From Pelagimonas sp050633425 (GTDB taxonomy: Bacteria; Pseudomonadota; Alphaproteobacteria; Rhodobacterales; Rhodobacteraceae): DNA of 64,000 nt. The stretch lies in NCBI RefSeq assembly GCF_050633425.1, contig NZ_JBOEGM010000008.1, positions 310,001 through 374,000 of the forward strand, in the 5' to 3' direction. The first letter of the stretch is position 1; every line of letters begins with the position of its first letter. Under the pieces are notes generated by a model, which saw only the letters and a program-made list of their open reading frames with translations, was not told where the DNA came from and did no database searches. This document shows, piece after piece, positions 25,602 to 33,383 of this stretch. The position numbers and the translations under genes are program-made.

Positions 25602-25794
25602 CGAAATCTCTCAATTATGCGGTGTCATCTGTTTAGTTGGTCAAAGGAAGGCCACCTTGTCAAACCTTCTGAATTCAAAACCTGGGCCTTGGTTTGGGCG
25701 CACCAACCAGCAGCGAACAGAACGGGCAAAGCTTGATGTCGGAAACGGCTTCCCAAACGAACAGTCCCGTGCTAGGGCGCGCGCAATAGAAACT

Positions 25795-25819
25795 CCGGGC
25801 CGCATGCCCGGCCCCTTTT
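25795..25819 (+). promoter_or_regulatory. Terminator-like hairpin in the ndk leader
   Basis: Six-base stem CCGGGC / GCCCGG around CGCAT, followed by CCCCTTTT, ending 14 bp before the ndk start. It could act as an attenuator, or stop transcription entering from upstream. The rest of 25602-25794 shows no gene. Confidence 0.45.
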
Positions 25820-25833
25820 CACGGAGCAAGCCC

Positions 25834-26256
25834 ATGACACTTGAGCGCACATTCTCGATCATCAAACCTGATGCAACACGTCGCAACCTGACTGGCGCGA
25901 TCAACGCCAAGTTCGAAGAAGCTGGCCTGCGCATCGTTGCGCAAAAGCGTATTCACCTGACCAAAGCGCAAGCTGGCGTTTTCTATGCTGTTCACTCTGA
26001 GCGTCCTTTCTATGACGAACTTTGCGAATTCATGGCCTCCGCGCCAATCGTAGCCCAAGTTCTGGAAGGTGAAGGCGCCATCGCGAAAAACCGCGAAGTA
26101 ATGGGCGCAACCAACCCAGCAGACGCAGCCCCCGGCACCATCCGCGCCGAATTTGCTGAATCAGTTGGCGAAAACTCGGTTCACGGCTCGGACGCGCCTG
26201 AAACCGCAGCGGTTGAAATCGCTTACTTCTTCTCGGGTCTTGAATTGGTTGGCTAA
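25834..26256 (+). CDS. ndk: Nucleoside diphosphate kinase
   Basis: Exchanges the terminal phosphate among nucleoside di- and triphosphates. The 140-residue protein has TFSIIKPDATRRNLTG at the N-terminus and the active-site His in ENSVHGSDAPETA, the family signature. ACGGAGC before ATG 25834 fixes the start, so the longer open frame upstream is rejected. A strong terminator follows the stop codon. Confidence 0.97.
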   Translation: MTLERTFSIIKPDATRRNLTGAINAKFEEAGLRIVAQKRIHLTKAQAGVFYAVHSERPFYDELCEFMASAPIVAQVLEGEGAIAKNREVMGATNPADAAPGTIRAEFAESVGENSVHGSDAPETAAVEIAYFFSGLELVG

Positions 26257-26281
26257 ACCCTGTTCGATCTGATGGAATGCG

Positions 26282-26312
26282 AAAGGGCTCCCGTTTTTGG
26301 GAGCCCTTTTTT
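26282..26312 (+). terminator. Intrinsic terminator after ndk
   Basis: Eleven-base stem AAAGGGCTCCC (26282-26292) / GGGAGCCCTTT (26299-26309) with loop GTTTTT and a terminal T-run; also usable by the convergent gene ending at 26321. Confidence 0.92.
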
Positions 26313-26320
26313 GTGGAGTT

Positions 26321-26662
26321 TTAGCCTTTGAAGCCGCGTGGGACGACGCCGATGGCCAGCAGCTCCTTTTCGATGCGCGAGAGCGGGTCGGCCTTGGTGC
26401 CGGATTTCAGGCTATCGAATTGTTCGCGCAGGGCGTCTTTTTCTTTGCCTTTGCAGTCATTCCACGGGCGGCCCTGAAGGGCCATGTGGAGCACGTAATA
26501 GCCAATGAAATGCGGGCGGGTGCCGGATTTCAACAGTTTTCGATAGGCTTCGTGCGCCCCCAACGCGCGCAGGGTTTCCGCATCGGGGATACCGGCCCTT
26601 TGGCATTGTTCATCGACGGAAGGGCCGAGATTGCGGATCGAGGTGATCGGAGTGCCGCTCAT
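26321..26662 (-). CDS. TfoX C-terminal domain protein
   Basis: A 113-residue protein whose first 70 residues (ITSIRNLGPSVDEQCQRAGI, then ETLRALGAHEAYRKLL) match the C-terminal domain of the TfoX/Sxy competence regulator family, a helix-hairpin-helix-like fold. The TfoX N-terminal domain is absent, and the C-terminus is a basic tail of its own. Its start overlaps the stop of the preceding PEP-mutase-like gene by 4 bp. A competence role cannot be inferred from this domain alone. Confidence 0.8.
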   Translation of the reverse strand: MSGTPITSIRNLGPSVDEQCQRAGIPDAETLRALGAHEAYRKLLKSGTRPHFIGYYVLHMALQGRPWNDCKGKEKDALREQFDSLKSGTKADPLSRIEKELLAIGVVPRGFKG

Positions 26663-27474
26663 TTTGTCAGGAGCGCATCGATTTTGTCGCCCGGCATCGC
26701 GTTGGTGAGCTTGTCGAAACGGTCATCACCGAACATCTGGGTCGCAGCATCAAAAATGGCGCGATGGGTGACGCGGGCGAGAGCGGATCCAAGAGAGATG
26801 CGCGCAACGCCTGATTTGGCAAAGGCGGCTTTGTCGTGCGACGCGAAGTCCCCAGCGGCCAAGGCATTGACCGGCAGGGCGGTGGCTGCGCAGATGGTTT
26901 TCAAATCATCGAACTCCGGCGGGAGAGGGATATAGACACAGTCGGCACCAGCGGCCTCATAGGCTTGGATGCGGCGGATGGCTTCGGCCAGAGTGTAATG
27001 CCCGTTCATGACGCCATCAGCACGGGCAACGACAACGAAGTCGCGCGGCAAACTGCGGGCAGCTGCGCAGGCGGCGCGGATGCGATCTGTGGCCAGTGCT
27101 GCGTCATATGGGGTGTCGTCGGGGAGCGCGGTGTCTTCGATGGAGATGCCAGCCAGGCCCGCTTCGCACGCCAGTTTGACGGTCTCGGCGCAAATTTCGG
27201 GTGTGTCACCAAACCCGTTTTCAAAATCACCGGAAACCGGAACTGTGACCGCCGAGACGAGGCTTTGGGCATGGGCCAGCGCTTCGTCGCGACTGACTTG
27301 GCCCATGTCGGGACGGCCCAGCGTGAAGGCATGGGCTGCTGAAGAGGTCGCGATTGCCGGAGCGCCCAACGCGGCCAGCATTTTGGCCGATCCGATATCC
27401 CATGCATTGGCCAGGATGAAGGGCTCACCGGGAATGTGCAGGGCACGAAAGGCGGGCCCGGGGTCATGAGGCAT
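26659..27474 (-). CDS. Isocitrate lyase/PEP mutase family protein
   Basis: A 271-residue TIM-barrel enzyme of the superfamily that cleaves or forms C-C or P-C bonds next to a carboxylate. Visible: FILANAWDIGSAKMLAALG, the metal-binding GDFENGFGD, and GISIEDTA. The catalytic Cys-Gly-His loop of isocitrate lyase is not seen, so it is not a true isocitrate lyase. Start ATG 27474 overlaps the end of the aminotransferase gene by 11 bp. The substrate is unknown. Confidence 0.83.
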   Translation of the reverse strand: MPHDPGPAFRALHIPGEPFILANAWDIGSAKMLAALGAPAIATSSAAHAFTLGRPDMGQVSRDEALAHAQSLVSAVTVPVSGDFENGFGDTPEICAETVKLACEAGLAGISIEDTALPDDTPYDAALATDRIRAACAAARSLPRDFVVVARADGVMNGHYTLAEAIRRIQAYEAAGADCVYIPLPPEFDDLKTICAATALPVNALAAGDFASHDKAAFAKSGVARISLGSALARVTHRAIFDAATQMFGDDRFDKLTNAMPGDKIDALLTK

Positions 27475-28663
27475 GAGTGCGATCCTGTGCGAGTTTTTGG
27501 GCAAACTGACAGAGTGTCCTGACAGATACTGACAGTTTGGCGTCATCGACAGTGAGGGCGACACGGATGTGGCCCGCGGCGGACGTTCCAAAGCTTTCGC
27601 CGGGCATGACGGCGATTTTGTGTTCTGTGAGAAGAGCTTGGGCGAAATCAAACCCAGACAAGCCGGTGGCGCGGATATCAAGCATTGTGTACATGGCCCC
27701 ATTGGCGGGGATCGCGGTGACAGTGTTTTGCTCGGCCAGTACATCAAGGATGAGCGCGCGACGGCGGCGGAAGGGCGCGGCGACTTTTTCTTCGAGCGCG
27801 TCGCCTTGTTGGAGGGCAAAGAGCGAGGCATCTTGGATATAGCCCGGAACGCCGTAGGTGGTTGACGTGGCAAGATCAATCAGGCACTGGATGGCGTCTT
27901 TGGGGCCGACGATCCAACCAATACGTGAGCCGGTCATCGCATGACTTTTGGAGAGTGAGCCGACGACCAGCGTCCGGTCGCTCATGCCGGGCAAAGCGCG
28001 GGGGCTGATATGTTCACCTTGCCAGATCTGGGTATCGTAGACCTCGTCTGAGATCAGCCAAAGGTCATTTTCGACACAAGCTTGGGCGATGGCTTCCAGA
28101 TTTTCGCGCGGATAGACGGAGCCAGTGGGGTTGTTGGGCGAGTTGATCAGCAAGCTACGGGCGTTGTGCGTTTGGGCGGCTTTGGTGATCTCTTTGGCGC
28201 TTGGCAGAAACGCGTCGCTGGCGCGGGTTTGGATCGATACCGGTGTGGCGGAGGTTGCGCGGATCGTGCCGGGGTAGGTGGCGTAGTAAGGATCGACAAA
28301 AAGCGCGGTGTCACCGGGAGCGCAAACCGCCATATGGGCCGAAAATAGCGCGGATTGGCCACCGGGGGTGATCATCACGTTTTCGGGTCCTGTCGGAACG
28401 CCGGTCCGGGTTTGGATACGGTCAGCCACGGCTTGGCGCAGGGCCTGGACGCCGGGAACGAGGGCGTAACCCGTATGGCCGCCGCGCGCCGAATGATGCA
28501 TGGCGTCAAGGATACTGTCATCGGTGCGCACATCATGTTCGCCGATCGTAAGCTCGGTCACGTCTTCGCCTGCCGCAATCATAGTCCGGGCGCGGTAGAA
28601 GACTTCCCAACCATCAGAGCCGCCGGAGGTGATTGAGGTGATGCGCGACGACAGTTTTGCCAT
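27464..28663 (-). CDS. Class I/II pyridoxal-phosphate aminotransferase
   Basis: A 399-residue fold-type I aminotransferase. Motifs: the substrate-loop NSPNNPTGSVY, the PLP-phosphate region, and the PLP lysine in SLSKSHAMTGSRIGW, with the C-terminal arginine region GHIRVALTVDD. This is the aspartate/aromatic aminotransferase class; specificity cannot be read from sequence. It heads a three-gene minus-strand operon with overlapping starts and stops. Its promoter region faces the GTA cluster. Confidence 0.9.
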   Translation of the reverse strand: MAKLSSRITSITSGGSDGWEVFYRARTMIAAGEDVTELTIGEHDVRTDDSILDAMHHSARGGHTGYALVPGVQALRQAVADRIQTRTGVPTGPENVMITPGGQSALFSAHMAVCAPGDTALFVDPYYATYPGTIRATSATPVSIQTRASDAFLPSAKEITKAAQTHNARSLLINSPNNPTGSVYPRENLEAIAQACVENDLWLISDEVYDTQIWQGEHISPRALPGMSDRTLVVGSLSKSHAMTGSRIGWIVGPKDAIQCLIDLATSTTYGVPGYIQDASLFALQQGDALEEKVAAPFRRRRALILDVLAEQNTVTAIPANGAMYTMLDIRATGLSGFDFAQALLTEHKIAVMPGESFGTSAAGHIRVALTVDDAKLSVSVRTLCQFAQKLAQDRTHAS

Positions 28664-28836
28664 GTAAGTATCCTTGTGAGACGAGATGTGACGGGCCCAT
28701 AATTTCAGAGGGATGCCGGACGAAATGTCAGATCATTTGCCAGAGCATTTACGGGTCTGGCAAGCCCTCCCGTGCTGCCGCTAAGGTTTTGTTAATTTTT
28801 ATGAACAGGATCAAAGGCTTGCGCCCGCACCCCCAA

Positions 28837-28865
28837 TTGACCGAGCGTACGGGGCAAAGTACAGT
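28837..28865 (+). promoter_or_regulatory. Candidate promoter of the GTA cluster
   Basis: TTGACC (28837-28842) and TACAGT (28860-28865) are separated by 17 bp, read toward g1, 115 bp before its start. The rest of 28664-28980 contains no supported gene. In R. capsulatus, GTA transcription starts upstream of g1 and is activated by GafA under CtrA control; I cannot identify a binding site by eye. Confidence 0.45.
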
Positions 28866-28980
28866 CTCAAACATGCTGGACGAGGTATGACGCGGCACAA
28901 AAGTTGGAAACCAACACGCCGCTTTCGCATGCCACTGCACCCTGGAGGGGGCAACCTTACAGGCAAAAAAGGTGTCGAGC

Positions 28981-29343
28981 ATGGAAAGAGCAGCAAGTGA
29001 CCCGGTGTTGATCCGGGCAAAAGAAGACGTACAGCGACTTGAAGAACAACGCGAAGAAATTGCGCAGGAGCTGGACGACCTCACCACGGAAATTCGTGAG
29101 CTGAGGGCACGTATCAGGAATGGAGATCCCGAGAGGAAAGGTGAGTCCGGCAAGTTGCTGGGTGATGTGAAGTATTGGCTCAAGGCAGCCCGAGAAACGG
29201 AGTGTGAAATTGATGCGATCCGACGAAAAGAAAGCGAGATTACCGGCGATTACGGCCTCGACCTTGCCGCTGCCCGACATGAGATCGGGTGCCGTTTGGC
29301 TCGCCTCCGCCCCTGTGACAGTGCAAGAGGCGTTTCTGAGTGA
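28981..29343 (+). CDS. GTA protein g1, small terminase-like
   Basis: First gene of the cluster, 120 residues. It is a charged helical protein with a long coiled-coil segment (about residues 10-40: KEDVQRLEEQREEIAQELDD). In the R. capsulatus GTA, the gene in this position is reported to be the small terminase subunit, here assigned mainly by position and helical character. ATG 28981 has AAAAAGG at suitable spacing; GTG 28972 is an alternative. Its 3' end overlaps the large terminase gene. Confidence 0.75.
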   Translation: MERAASDPVLIRAKEDVQRLEEQREEIAQELDDLTTEIRELRARIRNGDPERKGESGKLLGDVKYWLKAARETECEIDAIRRKESEITGDYGLDLAAARHEIGCRLARLRPCDSARGVSE

Positions 29344-30622
29344 TTTATCGGTCGGGGGGCGTATGGCGCTCCCCTATCTTTTTGAGTTTTGGGCGCATGA
29401 ACACCAATTGCCACCTGAAGGAGATTGGCGGGCCTGGGTCATTCTGGGCGGGCGCGGAGCAGGCAAAACGCGTGCGGGATCAGAATGGGTGCGATCGATG
29501 GTGGAGGGGGCAAGGCCATTGTCGCCGGGGCGTTGCAAGCGCCTGGCGCTGGTTGGCGAAACCTTTGATCAGGTTCGAGAAGTGATGATCTTTGGCGATA
29601 GCGGGATATTGGCCTGCACGCCGCCGGATCGAAAACCAAAATGGGTGGCGTCGCGCCGTTGTTTGGTCTGGCCAAACGGGGCGGAGGCAATGGCCTTTTC
29701 GGCCAATGATGCCGAAGGTCTACGCGGGCCGCAATTTGATGGGGCTTGGGTTGACGAGTTGGCCAAGTGGAAAAAAGCGCGTGAAACCTGGGATATGCTG
29801 CAGTTTTGTTTGCGTTTGGGCGATCACCCGCAGGTTTGTGTCACGACGACACCACGCAATGTTGAGGTCTTGAAGGAGCTGTTGGAGCTGCCTTCGACGG
29901 TGGTGACACGCGCTGCAACCGAAGCCAATGCTGCCAATCTGGCCAAGACCTTTTTGGAAGAGGTGCGCGCGCGTTATGCTGGATCAAAGCTTGGCTTGCA
30001 GGAATTGGATGGGGTGCTGTTGGACGAAATCGAGGGGGCGTTGTGGAGCCGCGATATGTTTGATGGCGCGCGGGCAGGAAAATTGCCCGAGTTTACACGG
30101 ATTGTGGTTGCGGTTGATCCCCCTGCCGGAGAAGGAAAAACCAGCGACGAATGCGGAATCGTGGTGGCCGGTGTTGTGCAGGAAGGGCCACCGCAAGATT
30201 GGCGCGCTTATCTGCTTGAGGACGCAACGGTTCAAGGGCTGTCGCCCTTGGGCTGGGCTAAAGCGGCGGTTGAGGCCGCACATCGTTGGGATGCGGACAG
30301 GGTGGTTGCCGAGGTGAATCAGGGCGGGGCCATGGTGTCAGAGTTGCTGCGCCAGGTGGATCCGATGATTGCGGTGAAGCCGGTGCATGCTACGCGGGGC
30401 AAATCGGCGCGTGCTGAACCGATTGCGGCGCTGTATGAGCAGGGCCGGGTGAGACATTGCCGAGGCTTGGACGATTTGGAAACCCAGATGTGTTTGATGA
30501 CCCATGCCGGGTTTGAAGGCAGTGGCAGCCCTGATCGGGTCGATGCCGCTGTTTGGGCCCTGACGGAATTGATGATGCAGCCTGCTGATTGGCAGACCCC
30601 ACAAGTCCGGGTTTTGCGCTAA
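29279..30622 (+). CDS. GTA large terminase subunit (g2)
   Basis: DNA-packaging motor and nuclease that loads host DNA into GTA heads. From ATG 29279 it has 447 residues: Walker A GGRGAGKT at about 57-64, Walker B region FDGAWVDELAKW, coupling motif TTTPRN, then a nuclease domain with VVAVDPPAG and PDRVDAAVWALTE, supplying the acidic metal ligands. The frame is open to 29204. ATG 29213 with GGAG upstream is an alternative start and would extend the overlap with g1. The motor and nuclease appear intact. Confidence 0.94.
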   Translation: MRSGAVWLASAPVTVQEAFLSDLSVGGRMALPYLFEFWAHEHQLPPEGDWRAWVILGGRGAGKTRAGSEWVRSMVEGARPLSPGRCKRLALVGETFDQVREVMIFGDSGILACTPPDRKPKWVASRRCLVWPNGAEAMAFSANDAEGLRGPQFDGAWVDELAKWKKARETWDMLQFCLRLGDHPQVCVTTTPRNVEVLKELLELPSTVVTRAATEANAANLAKTFLEEVRARYAGSKLGLQELDGVLLDEIEGALWSRDMFDGARAGKLPEFTRIVVAVDPPAGEGKTSDECGIVVAGVVQEGPPQDWRAYLLEDATVQGLSPLGWAKAAVEAAHRWDADRVVAEVNQGGAMVSELLRQVDPMIAVKPVHATRGKSARAEPIAALYEQGRVRHCRGLDDLETQMCLMTHAGFEGSGSPDRVDAAVWALTELMMQPADWQTPQVRVLR

Positions 30623-30633
30623 GGTGTTTGTCG

Positions 30634-30665
30634 GAGGCATCGCGGTTTCGCGGTGCCTCTTTTTT
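30634..30665 (+). terminator. Intrinsic terminator inside the GTA cluster, after g2
   Basis: Eleven-pair stem (30634-30644 with 30649-30659, one T-G pair), loop GTTT, then at least six T residues. It begins 12 bp after the large terminase stop codon. The T-run is on the plus strand, so it ends the g1-g2 transcript rather than the opposing gene. Confidence 0.85.
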
Positions 30666-30684
30666 GGTTCTTCTATCGAGTAAT

Positions 30685-31080
30685 TCAGCGTTTTAGGCGC
30701 TTTGGGGGAACTCCCACATAGTCGCGCGTGCTGCGTCGGCCATTTCGCTCCTCGACCGTGACGCTGTATTGATTGCCGGTAGGGATGGCCGAAAAACGGA
30801 CATCGCAGATCACATAATCCAAAACATCGACCCCATGTTTGTCACAAAACGCCGGAAAGGCATTTTTGAACAGCGGGGCAACGTTTTCAAGTTCACCTTC
30901 TGAATAGGCGTCCGTGGTGTGACCCGTCAAAAAGCTGATGGTGACGCATTTGCTTGGTGAGGCGGCAGCCTCGGCAAATACGTGTGTGTGCAGGACGTGG
31001 TTGGGAACCACAAAGCTTAGCCCGCCGGCAAGCGAGTCGGCGTAGTTATGGGCAACACTGTGAAGTTTGCTGTGTTTCAT
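30685..31080 (-). CDS. Protein of unknown function, inserted antisense in the GTA cluster
   Basis: I do not recognise this 131-residue protein. It begins MKHSKLHSVAHNYADSLAGG at ATG 31080, has no signal peptide or membrane helix, and contains VTISFLTGHTTDAYSEGELE and a basic C-terminus. It reads against the GTA genes, between the large terminase and portal genes, where the standard cluster has none. The open frame, plausible start and surrounding non-coding space support a real gene. It could be a cargo or immunity-like gene, or a neutral insertion. Confidence 0.65.
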   Translation of the reverse strand: MKHSKLHSVAHNYADSLAGGLSFVVPNHVLHTHVFAEAAASPSKCVTISFLTGHTTDAYSEGELENVAPLFKNAFPAFCDKHGVDVLDYVICDVRFSAIPTGNQYSVTVEERNGRRSTRDYVGVPPKRLKR

Positions 31081-31086
31081 GGGCAA

Positions 31087-31356
31087 AGTTTAGCGGAGCC
31101 GTGATCAGGCGGCTAGTGGTGCTTGGCGCTTGTTTTATTGAGGTTTTGGGGGCGTTGCTTGACCGGCGAACGGTGGTCTCAAGAGCTCTTAACCCGGAAA
31201 ACCTAAGTTGTTTTCAAGACGAGGGGCAACCTTCGAAAGCAGATCTAAAGGATGTGACGCCACAGGCGGACAAAGCGGCGGGAAGGCGAATTGCGCTTTC
31301 ACGACAAGGCTTTGCTTACCCGGTGTCATGTCTGCCAAGGAAGAGGAGCGAGACGA
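31087..31356. other. Non-coding stretch before the portal gene
   Basis: About 270 bp between the antisense gene and g3 with no supported gene. Given the terminator after g2, a promoter for the structural genes could lie here; TTGACC at about 31160 is the only -35-like hexamer I see, without a convincing -10. Confidence 0.4.
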
Positions 31357-32571
31357 ATGGTATTCGATTTTCTGCGGCGCGCGCAGCAGCCGGAAGTGGC
31401 CAGTGCATCAGCATCAGACGCCGGATTTGAATCCAAGGCTTCGGCCACGGGGCGGATCGTGGCGCAGATGAGTGGCGGGCGTGTGGCCTGGTCACCGCGT
31501 GATACGGTTTCGTTGACCAAGCAGGCCTTTGCGGGCAACCCGGTTGGGTTTCGGGCTGTTAAGCTGATTGCTGAAGCGGCTGCGGCATTGCCATTGGTGC
31601 TTCAAGATGCGGATATGCGCTATGCTGAGCATCCGGTTCTGAATCTGGTTGCAGGCCCAAATCCGGCGCAAGGCCGCGCCGATTTCTTTGAAGCGCTATA
31701 TGGTCAGATGTTGCTGTCTGGCGATGGCTATATTGAAGCCGTATCGGGGGAACAAGGCGTTCCGTTTGAGCTTCATGTGCTGCGCTCTGATCGGATGCGG
31801 GTTGTTCCGGGTGCGGACGGTTGGCCGGTGGCATATGAATATAGTGTCGGCGGGCGCAAGCATCGTTTCAATGTAACGGGGCCGATCTCGCCGATATGTC
31901 ACGTCAAGAATTTCCACCCGCAGGATGATCACTATGGATTGTCGCCGCTACAAGCCGCCGCCCAAGCGGTGGATGTGCACAATAGTGCCAGCCGCTGGAC
32001 CAAAGGGTTGTTGGACAATGCCGCGCGGCCTTCTGGTGCAATTGTTTGGAAAGGGGCCGAAGGGCAGGGGCATTTGAGCCCTGAGCAATTTGAGCGTCTG
32101 ACCCATGAGATGGAAAGCATGCATCAAGGGGCGCGCAATGCGGGTCGTCCGATGTTGCTTGAAGGTGGTTTGGATTGGAAGCCGATGGGCTTTTCGCCGT
32201 CGGACATGGAATTCCAAAAGACCAAAGAAGCGGCTGCGCGTGAGATTGCCACGGCCTTTGGTGTGCCGCCGATGTTGTTGGGCATTCCGGGGGAAGCGAC
32301 CTTTGCAAATTACGCAGAAGCGCACCGGGCGTTTTACCGCCAGACGGTTTTGCCATTGGCGAGCAAAGTCACAGCTTCGATTGGTCGCTGGCTATCAAGC
32401 CATGTGGGTGAAAACTTGCAGCTGAAACCGGATCTGGATCAGGTTCCAGCCCTGTCAGTGGAGCGGGATTCCCAATGGAACCGCGTCGCAATCGCAGATT
32501 TCCTGACCGCCGCCGAAAAGCGCCAGATGCTGGGCTTGCCAGCTTTGGCTGAGGACGAGAGTGGTGAGTGA
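31357..32571 (+). CDS. GTA portal protein (g3)
   Basis: Forms the dodecameric ring through which DNA enters the GTA head. The 404-residue protein is of the HK97 portal family: KLIAEAAAALPLVL early, SDRMRVVPGADGWPVAYEY in the middle, then HPQDDHYGLSPLQAA and the C-terminal AFGVPPMLLGIPGEATFANYAEA typical of this family. ATG 31357 has a GAGGAG-type ribosome binding site 9 bp upstream; the open frame continues 5' but without family similarity. Confidence 0.95.
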   Translation: MVFDFLRRAQQPEVASASASDAGFESKASATGRIVAQMSGGRVAWSPRDTVSLTKQAFAGNPVGFRAVKLIAEAAAALPLVLQDADMRYAEHPVLNLVAGPNPAQGRADFFEALYGQMLLSGDGYIEAVSGEQGVPFELHVLRSDRMRVVPGADGWPVAYEYSVGGRKHRFNVTGPISPICHVKNFHPQDDHYGLSPLQAAAQAVDVHNSASRWTKGLLDNAARPSGAIVWKGAEGQGHLSPEQFERLTHEMESMHQGARNAGRPMLLEGGLDWKPMGFSPSDMEFQKTKEAAAREIATAFGVPPMLLGIPGEATFANYAEAHRAFYRQTVLPLASKVTASIGRWLSSHVGENLQLKPDLDQVPALSVERDSQWNRVAIADFLTAAEKRQMLGLPALAEDESGE

Positions 32572-32572
32572 G

Positions 32573-32788
32573 ATGCGCACAAAGGAGCCATTTGCATGCG
32601 CTCCGGCGATGCGGCTGGAGGCCCATGAACGGGTGAGCAAGCTTCATATTGATGCGTTGAACGACAAATTCACGCGCATTGAGGTGATGATGGAGCGGTT
32701 AGAAAAACGTTTGTGGTTAACGGTTTACGGCGTGGCTGGAGTGATTTTGGCCGAGGCTTTCCAGAGTTTGATCAACACTGCGCCCTAA
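32573..32788 (+). CDS. GTA small membrane-type protein g3.5
   Basis: A 71-residue protein between portal and protease genes, the position of g3.5 in the R. capsulatus cluster. It has an amphipathic helical N-terminal half (ERVSKLHIDALNDKFTRIEV) with a Glu/Arg-rich coil and a C-terminal hydrophobic segment (LWLTVYGVAGVILAEAF). ATG 32573 follows the g3 stop by one base; GTGs at 32561 and 32564 are other options. It is needed for head formation in the model system, by position only here. Confidence 0.8.
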   Translation: MRTKEPFACAPAMRLEAHERVSKLHIDALNDKFTRIEVMMERLEKRLWLTVYGVAGVILAEAFQSLINTAP

Positions 32789-32813
32789 GCGCTGGCCGAA
32801 GAAGGAGTTCGAT

Positions 32814-33356
32814 ATGGATTTGGAACACAAGTTCTGCCGCTTTGACGCGGAAGTCACGGTGGTCGAAGGCACCAAAATTGAGGGCTATGCCTCGCTTTTT
32901 GGGGCCTGTGATCAAGGCGGCGACGTGGTGAGCAAAGGCGCTTATGCCCGCTCGCTCAAGAAACTCGCCGAGGACAATCGCGCTGTCAAAATGCTGTGGC
33001 AGCACGACCCGGCCCAACCCATCGGGATTTGGGACGAGGTGCGCGAAGATGAGCGTGGTCTCTATGTGAAAGGCCGGCTTTTGGAGAGTGTAGAGCGGGG
33101 CCGCGAGGCGGCAGCGCTTATTGAAGCGGGCGCGATTGACGGTTTGTCGATCGGATACCGCACCGTGAAAGCGGCAAAGAATGACAAGGGCCAGCGGCTC
33201 TTGAACGAACTGGAGCTTTGGGAGGTGTCACTTGTGACGTTCCCGATGCTTCCCAGTGCCCGAGTGGCGGCGAAGGCTGAAGAGCTGGATACCGATCATT
33301 GGGGTGAGTTGGCGGATGTCATTGAAGATGCCCGCCGTAACCTGGCGGGCGACTGA
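32814..33356 (+). CDS. GTA prohead protease (g4)
   Basis: Cleaves the scaffolding part of the capsid protein during head maturation. The 180-residue protein belongs to the HK97 prohead protease family (U35), with the catalytic His64 in LWQHDPAQPIG and Ser112 in DGLSIGYRT, followed by the acidic region WEVSLVTFPM. A good GAAGGAG precedes ATG. It lies directly before the capsid gene, its substrate. Confidence 0.95.
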   Translation: MDLEHKFCRFDAEVTVVEGTKIEGYASLFGACDQGGDVVSKGAYARSLKKLAEDNRAVKMLWQHDPAQPIGIWDEVREDERGLYVKGRLLESVERGREAAALIEAGAIDGLSIGYRTVKAAKNDKGQRLLNELELWEVSLVTFPMLPSARVAAKAEELDTDHWGELADVIEDARRNLAGD

Positions 33357-33383
33357 GCCACGCCACTCATGAGGAACACGTAC

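Noticed and set aside
26659..27474. True isocitrate lyase
   Set aside because: The catalytic Cys-Gly-His loop is missing and the protein is much shorter than isocitrate lyase; only the superfamily is supported.
30954..31430. 158-codon frame reading into the portal gene region
   Set aside because: Overlaps the antisense gene and the portal start in another frame; composition looks random and no ribosome binding site is seen.
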